Shown here piece after piece: positions 51,829-61,100 of a DNA stretch of 64,000 nucleotides. The notes under the pieces were generated by a model. That model ran no database searches, had not been told where the DNA came from, and saw only the letters and a list, made by a program, of their open reading frames with translations. The stretch's first letter is position 1, and each line of letters opens with the position of its first letter. A program made the position numbers and the translations under genes. The DNA is from Saprospiraceae bacterium (lineage in GTDB: Bacteria; Bacteroidota; Bacteroidia; Chitinophagales; Saprospiraceae). The stretch is from the NCBI GenBank assembly GCA_041392805.1, contig JAWKLJ010000002.1:821001-885000 (forward strand). Reading direction: 5' to 3'.

Positions 51829-53235
51829 TCACTCGCTTATGACTTTTGTTTTGAGTGGATTACTAAAATTGTCAGAGAAGGTTTTTTGCTCCAAAATTTT
51901 AGGCATTAGGTCTCTTCGGACCTCTCGCCTTAAATAGCTGAAAGTCACAACTGCTGCAAGGACATCAGCAATAGGAAAAGCATACCAAATACCATTGAGG
52001 TTAAAAAATATAGGCAGAATGAGCACCAAAGGAATAAGGAAAAAACCCTGTTTGGTCAGGGTAAGGAACAGTGCTGGTAGGGCTTTGCCAATAGCCTGAA
52101 AATAGGCTGCTCCAATCAATTGGACTGTAATGAGCGGTGTAGCCATGAAAACAATTATCAGCGCACCGGGGGTCCGCCGGATGAGCTCAGGATCATTGGT
52201 GAATAGGCTGGTAATATTAGACGAAAAAAATAGAATCGTGGTAAATAACCCAATAGCAATAAAGGTGCCTGATTTGATGGCAGCGGAAATAACTTTTTTT
52301 ACCCTATCCCAGTGTTTTGCGCCATAGTTAAAGCCTGCAATGGGAATAAAACCCTGGGTAACGCCTAGCACGGGAAAGTTGGCAAACATCATCGTACGAT
52401 TGATAATTCCCCAAACCGCAATAGCGAGTTCATCGCCATATTGAAACAAAGAATTATTCAAGACAATTGAAAGTAAACTAACAGCCCCTTGCCGAGCTAA
52501 AGTCACTCCCCCAATGGCTGCTATTTCTTTGACTACAGCAAATCGCAAAACAAAGGCCTGAATGGAAATTTTTAATTCAGACGGTCCAAAGATAAAAAAC
52601 CAAAGCCCAAAACCGGCACTTAAGAAATAGGAAATCGTAGTGGCCCAGGCTGCGCCCTCCAATCCCATTTTAAAAAAAATAATGAATATCGGATCTAAAA
52701 TAATGTTGAGAATAGCAGGGAATATCATGGCTATCATGGCAAACCGGGGCTTTCCTTCCCCCCGCATGACATTATTGGCCATCATCATCCAAGCTAGACA
52801 AGGTATCCCTAAGAGGATGATGCGGAAGTAACTTTTGGCGGGCCCCATGATTTCCCCCTTGGCACCAAAAGCAGACAAGATAGGATCGGCGACGAAATAA
52901 CCCAAAATAACCAGGCTAATGGCCAGGATCAAGGTGATGGTGATCATATTTCCAAAGGTTAATTTGGCCTTGTCGATATCTCGCCCACCTAAGGCACGAG
53001 AAATAACCGAAGCACCACCCACGCCAATGGCCATTCCAAAAGAACCAATTAAAAAGCTAAGCGGAAGCACTACTGTTATCGCTGCAATCCCCAAAGAGCC
53101 CACAAACCGACCCACAAATATGGTATCAACAATGAAATAAATAGACATGACCAGAATGCCAATAGAAGCAGGCACAGCCATTTTAACCAATAACTTTCCA
53201 ATATTTTCTGTGCCAAGTTCTTGAGATTTGCTCAT
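51829..53235 (-). CDS. MATE-family efflux transporter
   Basis: The 468-residue membrane protein has 12 helices in two bundles, starting with GKLLVKMAVPASIGILVMSIYFIVDTIFVGRFVG, the MATE N-lobe opening. The second lobe opening (FAVVKEIAAIGGVTLARQG) and GFIPIAGFNYGAK are typical of the NorM/DinF-like group. The family exports cationic drugs or metabolites in exchange for Na+ or H+. It is monocistronic and divergent from the histidine kinase gene. The substrate is unknown. Confidence 0.9.
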   Translation of the reverse strand: MSKSQELGTENIGKLLVKMAVPASIGILVMSIYFIVDTIFVGRFVGSLGIAAITVVLPLSFLIGSFGMAIGVGGASVISRALGGRDIDKAKLTFGNMITITLILAISLVILGYFVADPILSAFGAKGEIMGPAKSYFRIILLGIPCLAWMMMANNVMRGEGKPRFAMIAMIFPAILNIILDPIFIIFFKMGLEGAAWATTISYFLSAGFGLWFFIFGPSELKISIQAFVLRFAVVKEIAAIGGVTLARQGAVSLLSIVLNNSLFQYGDELAIAVWGIINRTMMFANFPVLGVTQGFIPIAGFNYGAKHWDRVKKVISAAIKSGTFIAIGLFTTILFFSSNITSLFTNDPELIRRTPGALIIVFMATPLITVQLIGAAYFQAIGKALPALFLTLTKQGFFLIPLVLILPIFFNLNGIWYAFPIADVLAAVVTFSYLRREVRRDLMPKILEQKTFSDNFSNPLKTKVISE

Positions 53236-53390
53236 AATTTCAGGTGGTTTTAGGGTGCAATTACGTCAGTTCACTAGTTTATTACAAATGGAATGCTGCT
53301 AAGTTTACACCACAACCTTAAAAAATGCTTAAACCCTTCTCTCCGTTTTGGTGTTTTGATTAAATATTTATCAATAATCAGACCGCTCAT

Positions 53391-54809
53391 ATGTTGGTTA
53401 AAGAACAAATACCAAAACCCGCCAATTTATTAAGCACACTCCAGTCTTTTGATATTTTAAAGGGGATAGCACCTGCTCATTTGCAATGGCTTATTGACAA
53501 GTCCGATTATGTCTTGATTGAAAAGGGAGAGAAGTTTTTCGAAGCGGGAATGCCTATCGATCATATGTCCATTGTTATTGAAGGAGCGTTTGTGGTTCGA
53601 GTTCAACGAGGAAATACGATGAGGGAAATAGGCGTTTGGAAGCGAGGAGATATTACAGGCTTATTGCCCTTTTCACGTATGAAAGAGGCCACTGGAGAAG
53701 GACTGGCCATCTCAAAATGCTTTTTTCTGCAATTGCACCGTGATTGTTTTATAGAAATGGTCAATGTAAGTTACGCCTTAACCCAATCGCTTGTCGCCAT
53801 TATGTCCACCAGAATTCGAGATTTCTCTCAATTGCGATTTCAAGATGAGAAATTGATGGCCTTGGGTAAATTATCTGCCGGGTTGGCTCATGAATTAAAC
53901 AACCCTGCTTCCGCAATGGTCAGAAACTCAGAAGAATTATACAAAAGAGTCCATGCTTCCCCCGAAAAATTCAAGTCCGTATTAAAAATGCGTATTACAC
54001 CTGAGCAAACAGACCAGGTGAATGACATTTTATTTAGCAAAGTCAAAAACTTGAATAGACGGGATTTATCCCTCATGGAACGCGAAGAACAATTGGATGA
54101 ATTATTAGACTGGTTGGAAGACCATGGAGTTGATGATGCGGATGAATTGGCTGATACTTTTGTGGATTTTGATTTTAGCATCAAGGACCTGGAAAAAATT
54201 TCAACTATTATAGATGGATCCGATTTGTCGCCGATTACCCGTTGGATTGAGAGTACGCTTAGTCTTGAAAAAATAGTCAGTGAGATTAGAGAATCAGCCG
54301 ATCGAATCTCCGGATTGGTTACCGCCGTCAAAGGTTATTCTCATATGGACAGGGCCAATACCATGGAGCCTGCCGATGTTCGGGAAGGACTACGCAGTAC
54401 GCTTATTATGCTAAAATTCAAGCTCAAACAAAAAAGAATCGTCCTACATAAAGAGATAGAAGAAGATCTGCCCCTCGTCAATGCCTTTGTAGGGGAACTC
54501 AATCAGGTCTGGACTAATCTGATTGCCAATGCGATTGATGCTATGGATGAGGAGGGTGTGTTGACCATTCGTGTATTCAAAGAAAGAGAATACGTTTGTG
54601 TGGAAGTCACCGATAATGGCCAGGGCATTCCGGAGGACATTCAGACCCGAATCTTCGAACCGTTTTTTACGACAAAAGCCATGAATGAAGGCACTGGTAT
54701 GGGCTTGGATATCGTACAAAAAATAATTGAAAAACACCATGCAAGCATCAAATTGGACTCCATTCCTGGGAAAACCACTTTTAAAGTTTGCATTCCAGCA
54801 CTAAATTAA
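53391..54809 (+). CDS. Cyclic-nucleotide-binding-domain histidine kinase
   Basis: No transmembrane helix is present, so this 472-residue kinase is cytoplasmic. Residues about 17-140 are a Crp-like cNMP-binding fold (LKGIAPAHLQWLIDKSDYVLIEKGEKFFEAGMP). The phospho-acceptor is His167 in LSAGLAHELNNPAS. The ATPase domain shows the N box (LIANAIDAM), G1 (DNGQGIP), the F box (FEPFFTTK) and G2 (GTGMGLDIV). An unusually long helical segment (about residues 185-300) separates dimerisation and catalytic parts. It sits 4 bases upstream of a REC/reductase-like fusion, so the pair is almost certainly a cognate two-component system. The ligand of the cNMP-like domain is unknown. Confidence 0.92.
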   Translation: MLVKEQIPKPANLLSTLQSFDILKGIAPAHLQWLIDKSDYVLIEKGEKFFEAGMPIDHMSIVIEGAFVVRVQRGNTMREIGVWKRGDITGLLPFSRMKEATGEGLAISKCFFLQLHRDCFIEMVNVSYALTQSLVAIMSTRIRDFSQLRFQDEKLMALGKLSAGLAHELNNPASAMVRNSEELYKRVHASPEKFKSVLKMRITPEQTDQVNDILFSKVKNLNRRDLSLMEREEQLDELLDWLEDHGVDDADELADTFVDFDFSIKDLEKISTIIDGSDLSPITRWIESTLSLEKIVSEIRESADRISGLVTAVKGYSHMDRANTMEPADVREGLRSTLIMLKFKLKQKRIVLHKEIEEDLPLVNAFVGELNQVWTNLIANAIDAMDEEGVLTIRVFKEREYVCVEVTDNGQGIPEDIQTRIFEPFFTTKAMNEGTGMGLDIVQKIIEKHHASIKLDSIPGKTTFKVCIPALN

Positions 54810-54813
54810 AAAA

Positions 54814-56487
54814 ATGACAGACGAAAGAAAACCTATCATATTTTCAGTAGATGATGATCCCCAGGTGCTTCGGTCCTTAAGGCGGGATTTGCGCGATGCC
54901 TATCGCAATGAATACCGAATCATCAGCAGTGAGTCCGCACAGGAAGCCCTTGAAGCTTTGATAGAATGGAAGAAAAAGGGAGAAGAAGTGGCATTGTTCC
55001 TTTCTGACCAACGAATGCCAGAGATGCTGGGGGTAGCGTTTTTAGAAAAAGCTAAGGTCATCTACCCTAAAGCAAAACGGGTTTTACTCACTGCCTATTC
55101 TGATACAGATGCAGCGATCAAGGCCATCAATGATGTGCAGCTAGATTATTACTTGATGAAACCCTGGGACCCGCCAACGGAGAAGCTATTCCCTGTGCTT
55201 AATGATTTATTGGAGGATTGGCAGGTCGATTACCGTCCTGTCTTCAGAGGGATAAAAATTGTAGGCTACCAGTATTCTCCAAAGTCACATAATTTGAAAG
55301 ACTTTCTGGCAGGCAATCTTTTGCCTTACCAATGGCTGGATATCGAACAACAACCGGAGGCCAGTGAGCTAATGGAGATTCACCAATTGGATCGGAAACA
55401 GCTACCCGCTGTCTTTTTTGAAGATGGTACCATTTTGACTGATCCCAGTGTGCAGGAAGTAGCGCTTAGAGTGGGCTTGCATCCCAAGGCGGCATCTGAC
55501 CTCTATGATGTGGTGATCATCGGTGCTGGCCCTGCTGGGCTTGCTGCCGCTGTGTACGGCGGATCTGAGGGCCTTAAGACCTTATTAATCGAAAAAAGAG
55601 CTCCGGGAGGACAGGCTGGAACCAGTTCGCGCATTGAAAATTACCTTGGGTTCCCTAAAGGATTGAGTGGCGCTGATTTGGCCAGGCGAGCCCTCACCCA
55701 GGCCACCCGATTTGGTATCGAGTTCTTGTCTCCCCAGGAGGTCACAAATATAGAAGTGGATGGCCATTATAAAAAGATTACACTGGGCGATGATAGCCAA
55801 ATTATAGCCAAAAGCATCATTATTACGACTGGTGTAGACTATCGCCGACTACCTGCAGAGGGAGCGGATAATTTCACGGGGGCTGGTGTGTATTATGGTG
55901 CAGCGACAACAGAGGCAGGGTCAGTAAAAGGAAAGGAAGTCTATATCGTAGGTGGAGGAAACTCCGCTGGGCAAGGAGCTGTTTACCTCTCAAAATTTGC
56001 TCATAAGGTCCATATCCTGGTCCGAAAGCCGGACCTTAGTGCTACCATGTCCTCTTATTTGATAGATCAAATAGATAGTATTGATAATATTGAAGTCCAT
56101 GGCAAACGCCAAATCGTAAAGGCATGTGGGGAAGACCGATTAGAAAGACTTGTGATTCAGAATGTGGAGGACCAATCTACCTATGAAGTTCCGGCAGATG
56201 CGCTGTTTATTTTCATAGGTGCCCGACCCATGACGGATTGGTTGATAAGCAATAATATTTTGCGCGGAAACAAAGGATTTATCGAAACGGGTAAGGAGTT
56301 GTTTCGTTACCAAGATTTCAAGAAAATTTGGAAACTGGATCGGGAACCTTTCTTATTAGAAACTTGTCAACCTGGCATATTTGCTGCCGGAGACGTTAGG
56401 GCTGGAGCCATGAATCGGGTAGCTTCCGCCGTTGGAGAAGGGGCTATGGCCATTAAGTTTGTACATGCTTATCTGGCAGAAGTTTAG
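54814..56487 (+). CDS. Response regulator fused to a glutaredoxin-like and a thioredoxin-reductase-like flavoprotein, all cysteine motifs absent
   Basis: A three-part protein of 557 residues. Residues about 8-135 are a receiver domain with phospho-acceptor Asp65 (FLSDQRMPE), acidic pocket DDD and switch Lys in MKPWD. Residues about 145-220 look like a glutaredoxin/thioredoxin fold (IKIVGYQYSPKSHNLKDFL) in which the CPxC active site is SPKS. Residues about 232-557 are a TrxR-like FAD/NAD(P) protein with GAGPAGLAAA (238), GGGNSAGQGA (380) and CQPGIFAAGDVR; the CxxC is replaced by AATT near residue 363. It is co-transcribed with the cNMP histidine kinase. Output by redox flavin chemistry without disulfide exchange is inferred. 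Confidence 0.9.
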   Translation: MTDERKPIIFSVDDDPQVLRSLRRDLRDAYRNEYRIISSESAQEALEALIEWKKKGEEVALFLSDQRMPEMLGVAFLEKAKVIYPKAKRVLLTAYSDTDAAIKAINDVQLDYYLMKPWDPPTEKLFPVLNDLLEDWQVDYRPVFRGIKIVGYQYSPKSHNLKDFLAGNLLPYQWLDIEQQPEASELMEIHQLDRKQLPAVFFEDGTILTDPSVQEVALRVGLHPKAASDLYDVVIIGAGPAGLAAAVYGGSEGLKTLLIEKRAPGGQAGTSSRIENYLGFPKGLSGADLARRALTQATRFGIEFLSPQEVTNIEVDGHYKKITLGDDSQIIAKSIIITTGVDYRRLPAEGADNFTGAGVYYGAATTEAGSVKGKEVYIVGGGNSAGQGAVYLSKFAHKVHILVRKPDLSATMSSYLIDQIDSIDNIEVHGKRQIVKACGEDRLERLVIQNVEDQSTYEVPADALFIFIGARPMTDWLISNNILRGNKGFIETGKELFRYQDFKKIWKLDREPFLLETCQPGIFAAGDVRAGAMNRVASAVGEGAMAIKFVHAYLAEV

Positions 56488-56588
56488 GCAAAAGTTGACC
56501 TTTTTTGCTACAAAAAACAGGCATTAAGGGTTGCTATTTAGCCTTTTTAAGATTATTTTGAAGCGCTAAATCCAAAACCTTAGAACGA

Positions 56589-58064
56589 ATGAAATACCTT
56601 ATCTCCGCTTTTTTTAGCCTCGTTTTGGGCTTATCGCTTTTAGCCAATGCTGATGGCGCGCATCTAAAAATACATATCCAAAACTACGATGGATCAACGG
56701 TATATTTGGTGAAATACTTAGGTGATAAAGCCTATATCAAGGACACTTTACAGCTAAATACAGCGGGGCAATTTGTCTACGAAAGTGAGGAGAAACTAAA
56801 AAGTGGAATGTATTATATTGTGGTCCCTCCCAAAAATGAGTTTGTAGAACTGTTGATTACCGAAGAGGAGCAAGATTATACGCTCGAGATGGATCATGCT
56901 AAGTTAACAACTGACCTGGAATTTAAAAATGCCCCGGAGAATAGTCTTTTGCAGGAATATCGAGTATTTATGCAGTCCAAAGCGGTGGATCATCAAAAGA
57001 TCATGGCTGAGCTGGAGGAAGCAAAAGCAGCGGGGGCAGATGGTGCCAAATCAGAAAAAAGACTTCAATCTCTACGTGCAGAAGTCAAGAAATTTCAGCG
57101 AAAAACCATCGATAAACAGCCCAAATCATTGGCTGCCACCATTGTGAAAACCCAAAAAGAACCCGACTATCCGGTTTTTGCGGGAGAAGAAGCGGAACAA
57201 TCACGCCAGCAATTCTGGTTTGCCAAACAACATTTTTTTGATCCTTTTGAAGATGATAAAAGACTGTTTACCAGTCATTTGTTTTATGGTAAAGTAGAGC
57301 AGTATTTCGAAAAATATACCTTTACCCATCCCGATTCTTTGAATGTTTCGATTGATAAGATATTACAATTGGTGACACCCGATGAAGAAGCCTTTCGTTT
57401 TTATTACCTCAAATTCCTCAATAAATACTTGCAATCAGATTTAATGGGCATGGATGCAGTGGTGGTCCACTTGGTAAGAAATTATATGCAAAAGGGGAAA
57501 GCGGATTTTATAGCAGAAGACAAACGCAAAGAATTGATCGAGAAGGCCGACCTCTGGGAGCCCATCTTGATTGGTAAGATCGCTCCCGATTTCCGATTAT
57601 ACAACTTGGATGTAGAAGGTACCCTGCTAAATAAAAATGATGAAAACCCTAATAAACGCTTTCAACTGAGTGGGATGTTGGACCTCTATCAAGTAAAATC
57701 GCCCTTTACCCTCTTGGTTTTCTGGTCGAACACCTGTGGTCACTGTAAGAAAACAATGCCACAACTGGTCGAATTTTATGAAAAATATAAGGCTAAAGGA
57801 TTGGAAGTTTTGGCCGTTTGCGATAAAGGCTACAAGGAGTACCCCGGCTGCGCCCAGGCCCTCAAAGACTGGGGAGCCCTTAAATGGTATAATGCCGTCG
57901 ATCCATACCTAAAATACAAACTCAGCTACGATGTAGATTCCACACCTAAAATGTACTTGCTCGACCAAGACAAAAAGATTCTATTGAAAGGGAATTTGAA
58001 AATAGAAAGCCTCGGAGAACTCATGGATTCCTTTGTAGATGAATATAAAGAGGGGAGGGAATAG
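56589..58064 (+). CDS. Exported TlpA-like thioredoxin-fold protein (DUF4369/DUF5106-type)
   Basis: The signal peptide of this 491-residue protein ends near SLLANADG. The N-terminal roughly 120 residues form a DUF4369-like beta domain (LKIHIQNYDGSTVYLVKYLGDKAYIKDT), the middle is helical (DUF5106-like), and the C-terminal roughly 150 residues are a TlpA/ResA thioredoxin fold with C383-G-H-C386 (SNTCGHCKKTMPQL) and the cis-Pro loop STPKMYLLD. It would act as a periplasmic disulfide reductase or carrier. It follows the REC-reductase gene in the same direction after about 100 bases, so a redox connection is possible but there is no proof. Confidence 0.88.
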   Translation: MKYLISAFFSLVLGLSLLANADGAHLKIHIQNYDGSTVYLVKYLGDKAYIKDTLQLNTAGQFVYESEEKLKSGMYYIVVPPKNEFVELLITEEEQDYTLEMDHAKLTTDLEFKNAPENSLLQEYRVFMQSKAVDHQKIMAELEEAKAAGADGAKSEKRLQSLRAEVKKFQRKTIDKQPKSLAATIVKTQKEPDYPVFAGEEAEQSRQQFWFAKQHFFDPFEDDKRLFTSHLFYGKVEQYFEKYTFTHPDSLNVSIDKILQLVTPDEEAFRFYYLKFLNKYLQSDLMGMDAVVVHLVRNYMQKGKADFIAEDKRKELIEKADLWEPILIGKIAPDFRLYNLDVEGTLLNKNDENPNKRFQLSGMLDLYQVKSPFTLLVFWSNTCGHCKKTMPQLVEFYEKYKAKGLEVLAVCDKGYKEYPGCAQALKDWGALKWYNAVDPYLKYKLSYDVDSTPKMYLLDQDKKILLKGNLKIESLGELMDSFVDEYKEGRE

Positions 58065-58128
58065 CCTGATCCGTTTCACCTTTTAATTTAAGCATCTATT
58101 TTGTTTGTATGTCTACCTTTGATTCTCT

Positions 58129-58154
58129 AATTTAAAGCCCTCATGCTTTAAATT
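58129..58154. repeat. Small perfect hairpin before the metalloprotease gene
   Basis: AATTTAAAGC and GCTTTAAATT pair around a 6-base loop, ending 9 bases before the ATG at 58164. It has no T-tract. It would lie in the leader, near a TACCTTTG box at 58114-58121, and might affect translation initiation. Confidence 0.4.
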
Positions 58155-58163
58155 GGAAAGAAT

Positions 58164-61100
58164 ATGAAATTACTTTTAGCTGCGCTCTTTTCCTTATTGC
58201 TTATTACTTCCTATGAGGTCATCATTCCATCTTTGGAAAAATCACCTGAAGATATTCCACAAGATACCATACCCCTCCCGTCACCTGTTGATAGTTTTTT
58301 ATCATGTGGAACAAGCGTCTTAAGTCAATTGATAGATGCGCAAGCGCTTGGGAATGGGGCCAGAAGAGATGCTATGGAAGAGAAGTATGCCGAGCAAATG
58401 TCGGACCCTAAAAGAGCTATTTCCCCTTCCGCTAAAAGTGTATATACCTTGCCCGTTGTTGTTCATATTGTTCATTACAATGGACAGGGCAACGTTTCGA
58501 ATGCAGCAGTAGAAAGAGGAATAGAACGACTTAATCAAGGGTTTGCCAATATAGGGGCTTACAGTCGAGGCTCCGGGGTAAATACAGGAATTCAATTCTG
58601 TTTAGCTAAGCGTGATCCTGTAGGACAAAGTACCAATGGTATTACCTCGGTCAGCTCGCCTTTAACCAACTTAGGTGAGATAAGTTTTGCCAAAGATTCA
58701 CAACTAAAAAGCTTGAGAAGGTGGGATCCCAATTGCTATGTCAATATATACGTTGTCAATGCCATTGATGGGGTATTAGGCTATTCCAATTATCCAGATT
58801 TTCATGGTTTGGCCAACGATGGTATTGTAATAAGGTCTAGTATACTTACAGGAGATGCCGCGGACTTGACCACCCTTATTCATGAAATGGGGCACTATTT
58901 AGGTTTGCGCCATACCTTCGAAGGGGGATGCTATAATGCTGATTGTTTAAGGGACGGAGATATGGTATGTGATACCCCGCCAGATAAGGTGACTTTCTAT
59001 AGCTCATGTTCGCAGGGTATTAATTCCTGCCATACCGATACCCAATCGGGCCTTTTTGTAGATCAATTTGATTTGATTTCCAATTTTATGGATTATACCT
59101 TAAACCTGTGTCGACATGATTTTACCAGAGGACAAAAAGACCGGATGGAATATTTCATCAATGAAGCGAGATATAGTTTACTGGATTGTCCTTCTTGTAT
59201 TAGCCTCTGCCCAGCAACACCTACGGTAAGTATTGATCTTTCAATAGATAGCATAATTGTGGGTGAAACGATTACGATTTCAAGTATAAATGAGGCGGTG
59301 GTGCGATTAAATTGGTATATCAATGGCGAGCAGGTAGGGACAAATGCTACTTTTGATTACACCTTTGAGTCGGAAGGAACCTATGAACTGGTCTTAAGAG
59401 GAGAGGGGAGTACTTCTTTTTGCCCTATCACCTCAGATACTCGTGTCATTACAGTTTATTGTCCACCTCAAAGTATAGATTTTATGGCAGACTTAATCGT
59501 CCGCCCAGATGGGAGCTTTGCCAGTTTAACAGCTCTTCCTCAAAATGTAGCTGGATGGGAATGGTGGCTTGATGGCAAATTGTATACAGTAAATATAATA
59601 GATCACTTTGTAGAATTACTTCCTGGAACCCATGTCATTTCCTTAATAGGGATTCCTAGTTCAAGCTTTTGTCCTCTTATTCAACCTGAAGCCGTTACCT
59701 TTGAGGTGGATTGTCCCCAGAAAACCATTGATGCGGAAGCGGACCCGGATTGGGGTTATGTGGGAGAATTGGCAGTGATGGATGCTTATTATGCCAATGT
59801 GGATTATATCGAGTGGCTGGTAAATGGCCAGCCTATAAATAATGAAGACCACCTGGAATATGTCTTTGATTCTCCTGGGGTGCAAGAGATTGTGTTATTT
59901 GGAAAAACCAACCTTCCTGGCTGTGCAGATTATTATGATACCGTTTATTTTGAAGCCATATGCCCCTTTTCATTTGTAGATATTCAGCGTCCAGTTGACA
60001 GCATAGAAATCGGAAAACCACTTACGCTTCCCGTTAATACAGATCATGTCACCGACCTTCAATGGTTTGTCAATGGTGAGGCTGTCGCTCCTACCGTGGA
60101 TGACGAATTGACCTATACTTTTTACGAAGGTGGTTTACAAGAAATAGTGGCAAAGGGGGATGCAACCAACGGAAACTGCCCAGGTGCAGCTGATACCGTT
60201 TTGATTTGGAGTTACTGTATAGAAAATCCGGTTACTATCGATATGCCCGCCAATTTTGTTAAGGTTGGACAAGCTATAAACCTCACCGCACAAGGCAATA
60301 ACCTGAGGAATGTCATTTGGTACCTGAATGGAGAAAAAGTAGGCGAAGGAGAAGTCTTAAATTATGCTTTTTGGAAAGACGGCGTCTATGAAATTACTAT
60401 TACTGCTGCAAGTGACCAGGAAAGCTGTGCTACTACGACTGGGAGAGCCACCATCAATGCTTATTGTAGTTTATTTGGGAGTACTTATTCTGACCAAATC
60501 ACCCATTTTGTTGATGAAACGGTCCCCTTTTTTATAGACATTGAAGGTGAATGGGATAGCCTACAATGGTTTATTAATGGGTATAAAATAGCGGCTAAGA
60601 CGATGTCTTTTGAACACAAATTTGAGCAAGCCGGCATTTATGATATCGTAGCAGATGTCTTCTACAAGGGCTGTAAATTAAGATTCGATGGTGGGTCATT
60701 TCAAACGATAAAAGACCGTTGCCAATATGAGGACATCGAGGGCTATTGGGAGTGGGAGAACATGGGTAGTTCAATACTTTTTTTTGACAAAAACACGGCC
60801 GGAGAGCATTATGTCATGAGCCCAAACCGATTGGCTAAATTGGATGTTAACCAGTCAACGCTATGGTCCACAGAGGTGCAAATTAACTTTTTGGATGCTA
60901 TTCTTGATGAAATAAATGGCGGGATTTTAGTGCTAGGGATGATCCAGGACGAAGCAAACGAATCCATCACCCTCGCTATGAAGTATTCCGAAATGGGCGA
61001 ATTGCTTTGGACAAAACGCCTCGACAGCAACCTAAATGTGGAGATTAGCTTTAAGGAAATAGTCCAGTTGCCTGCAGGAAATTTTATCATTTTAGCTAAT

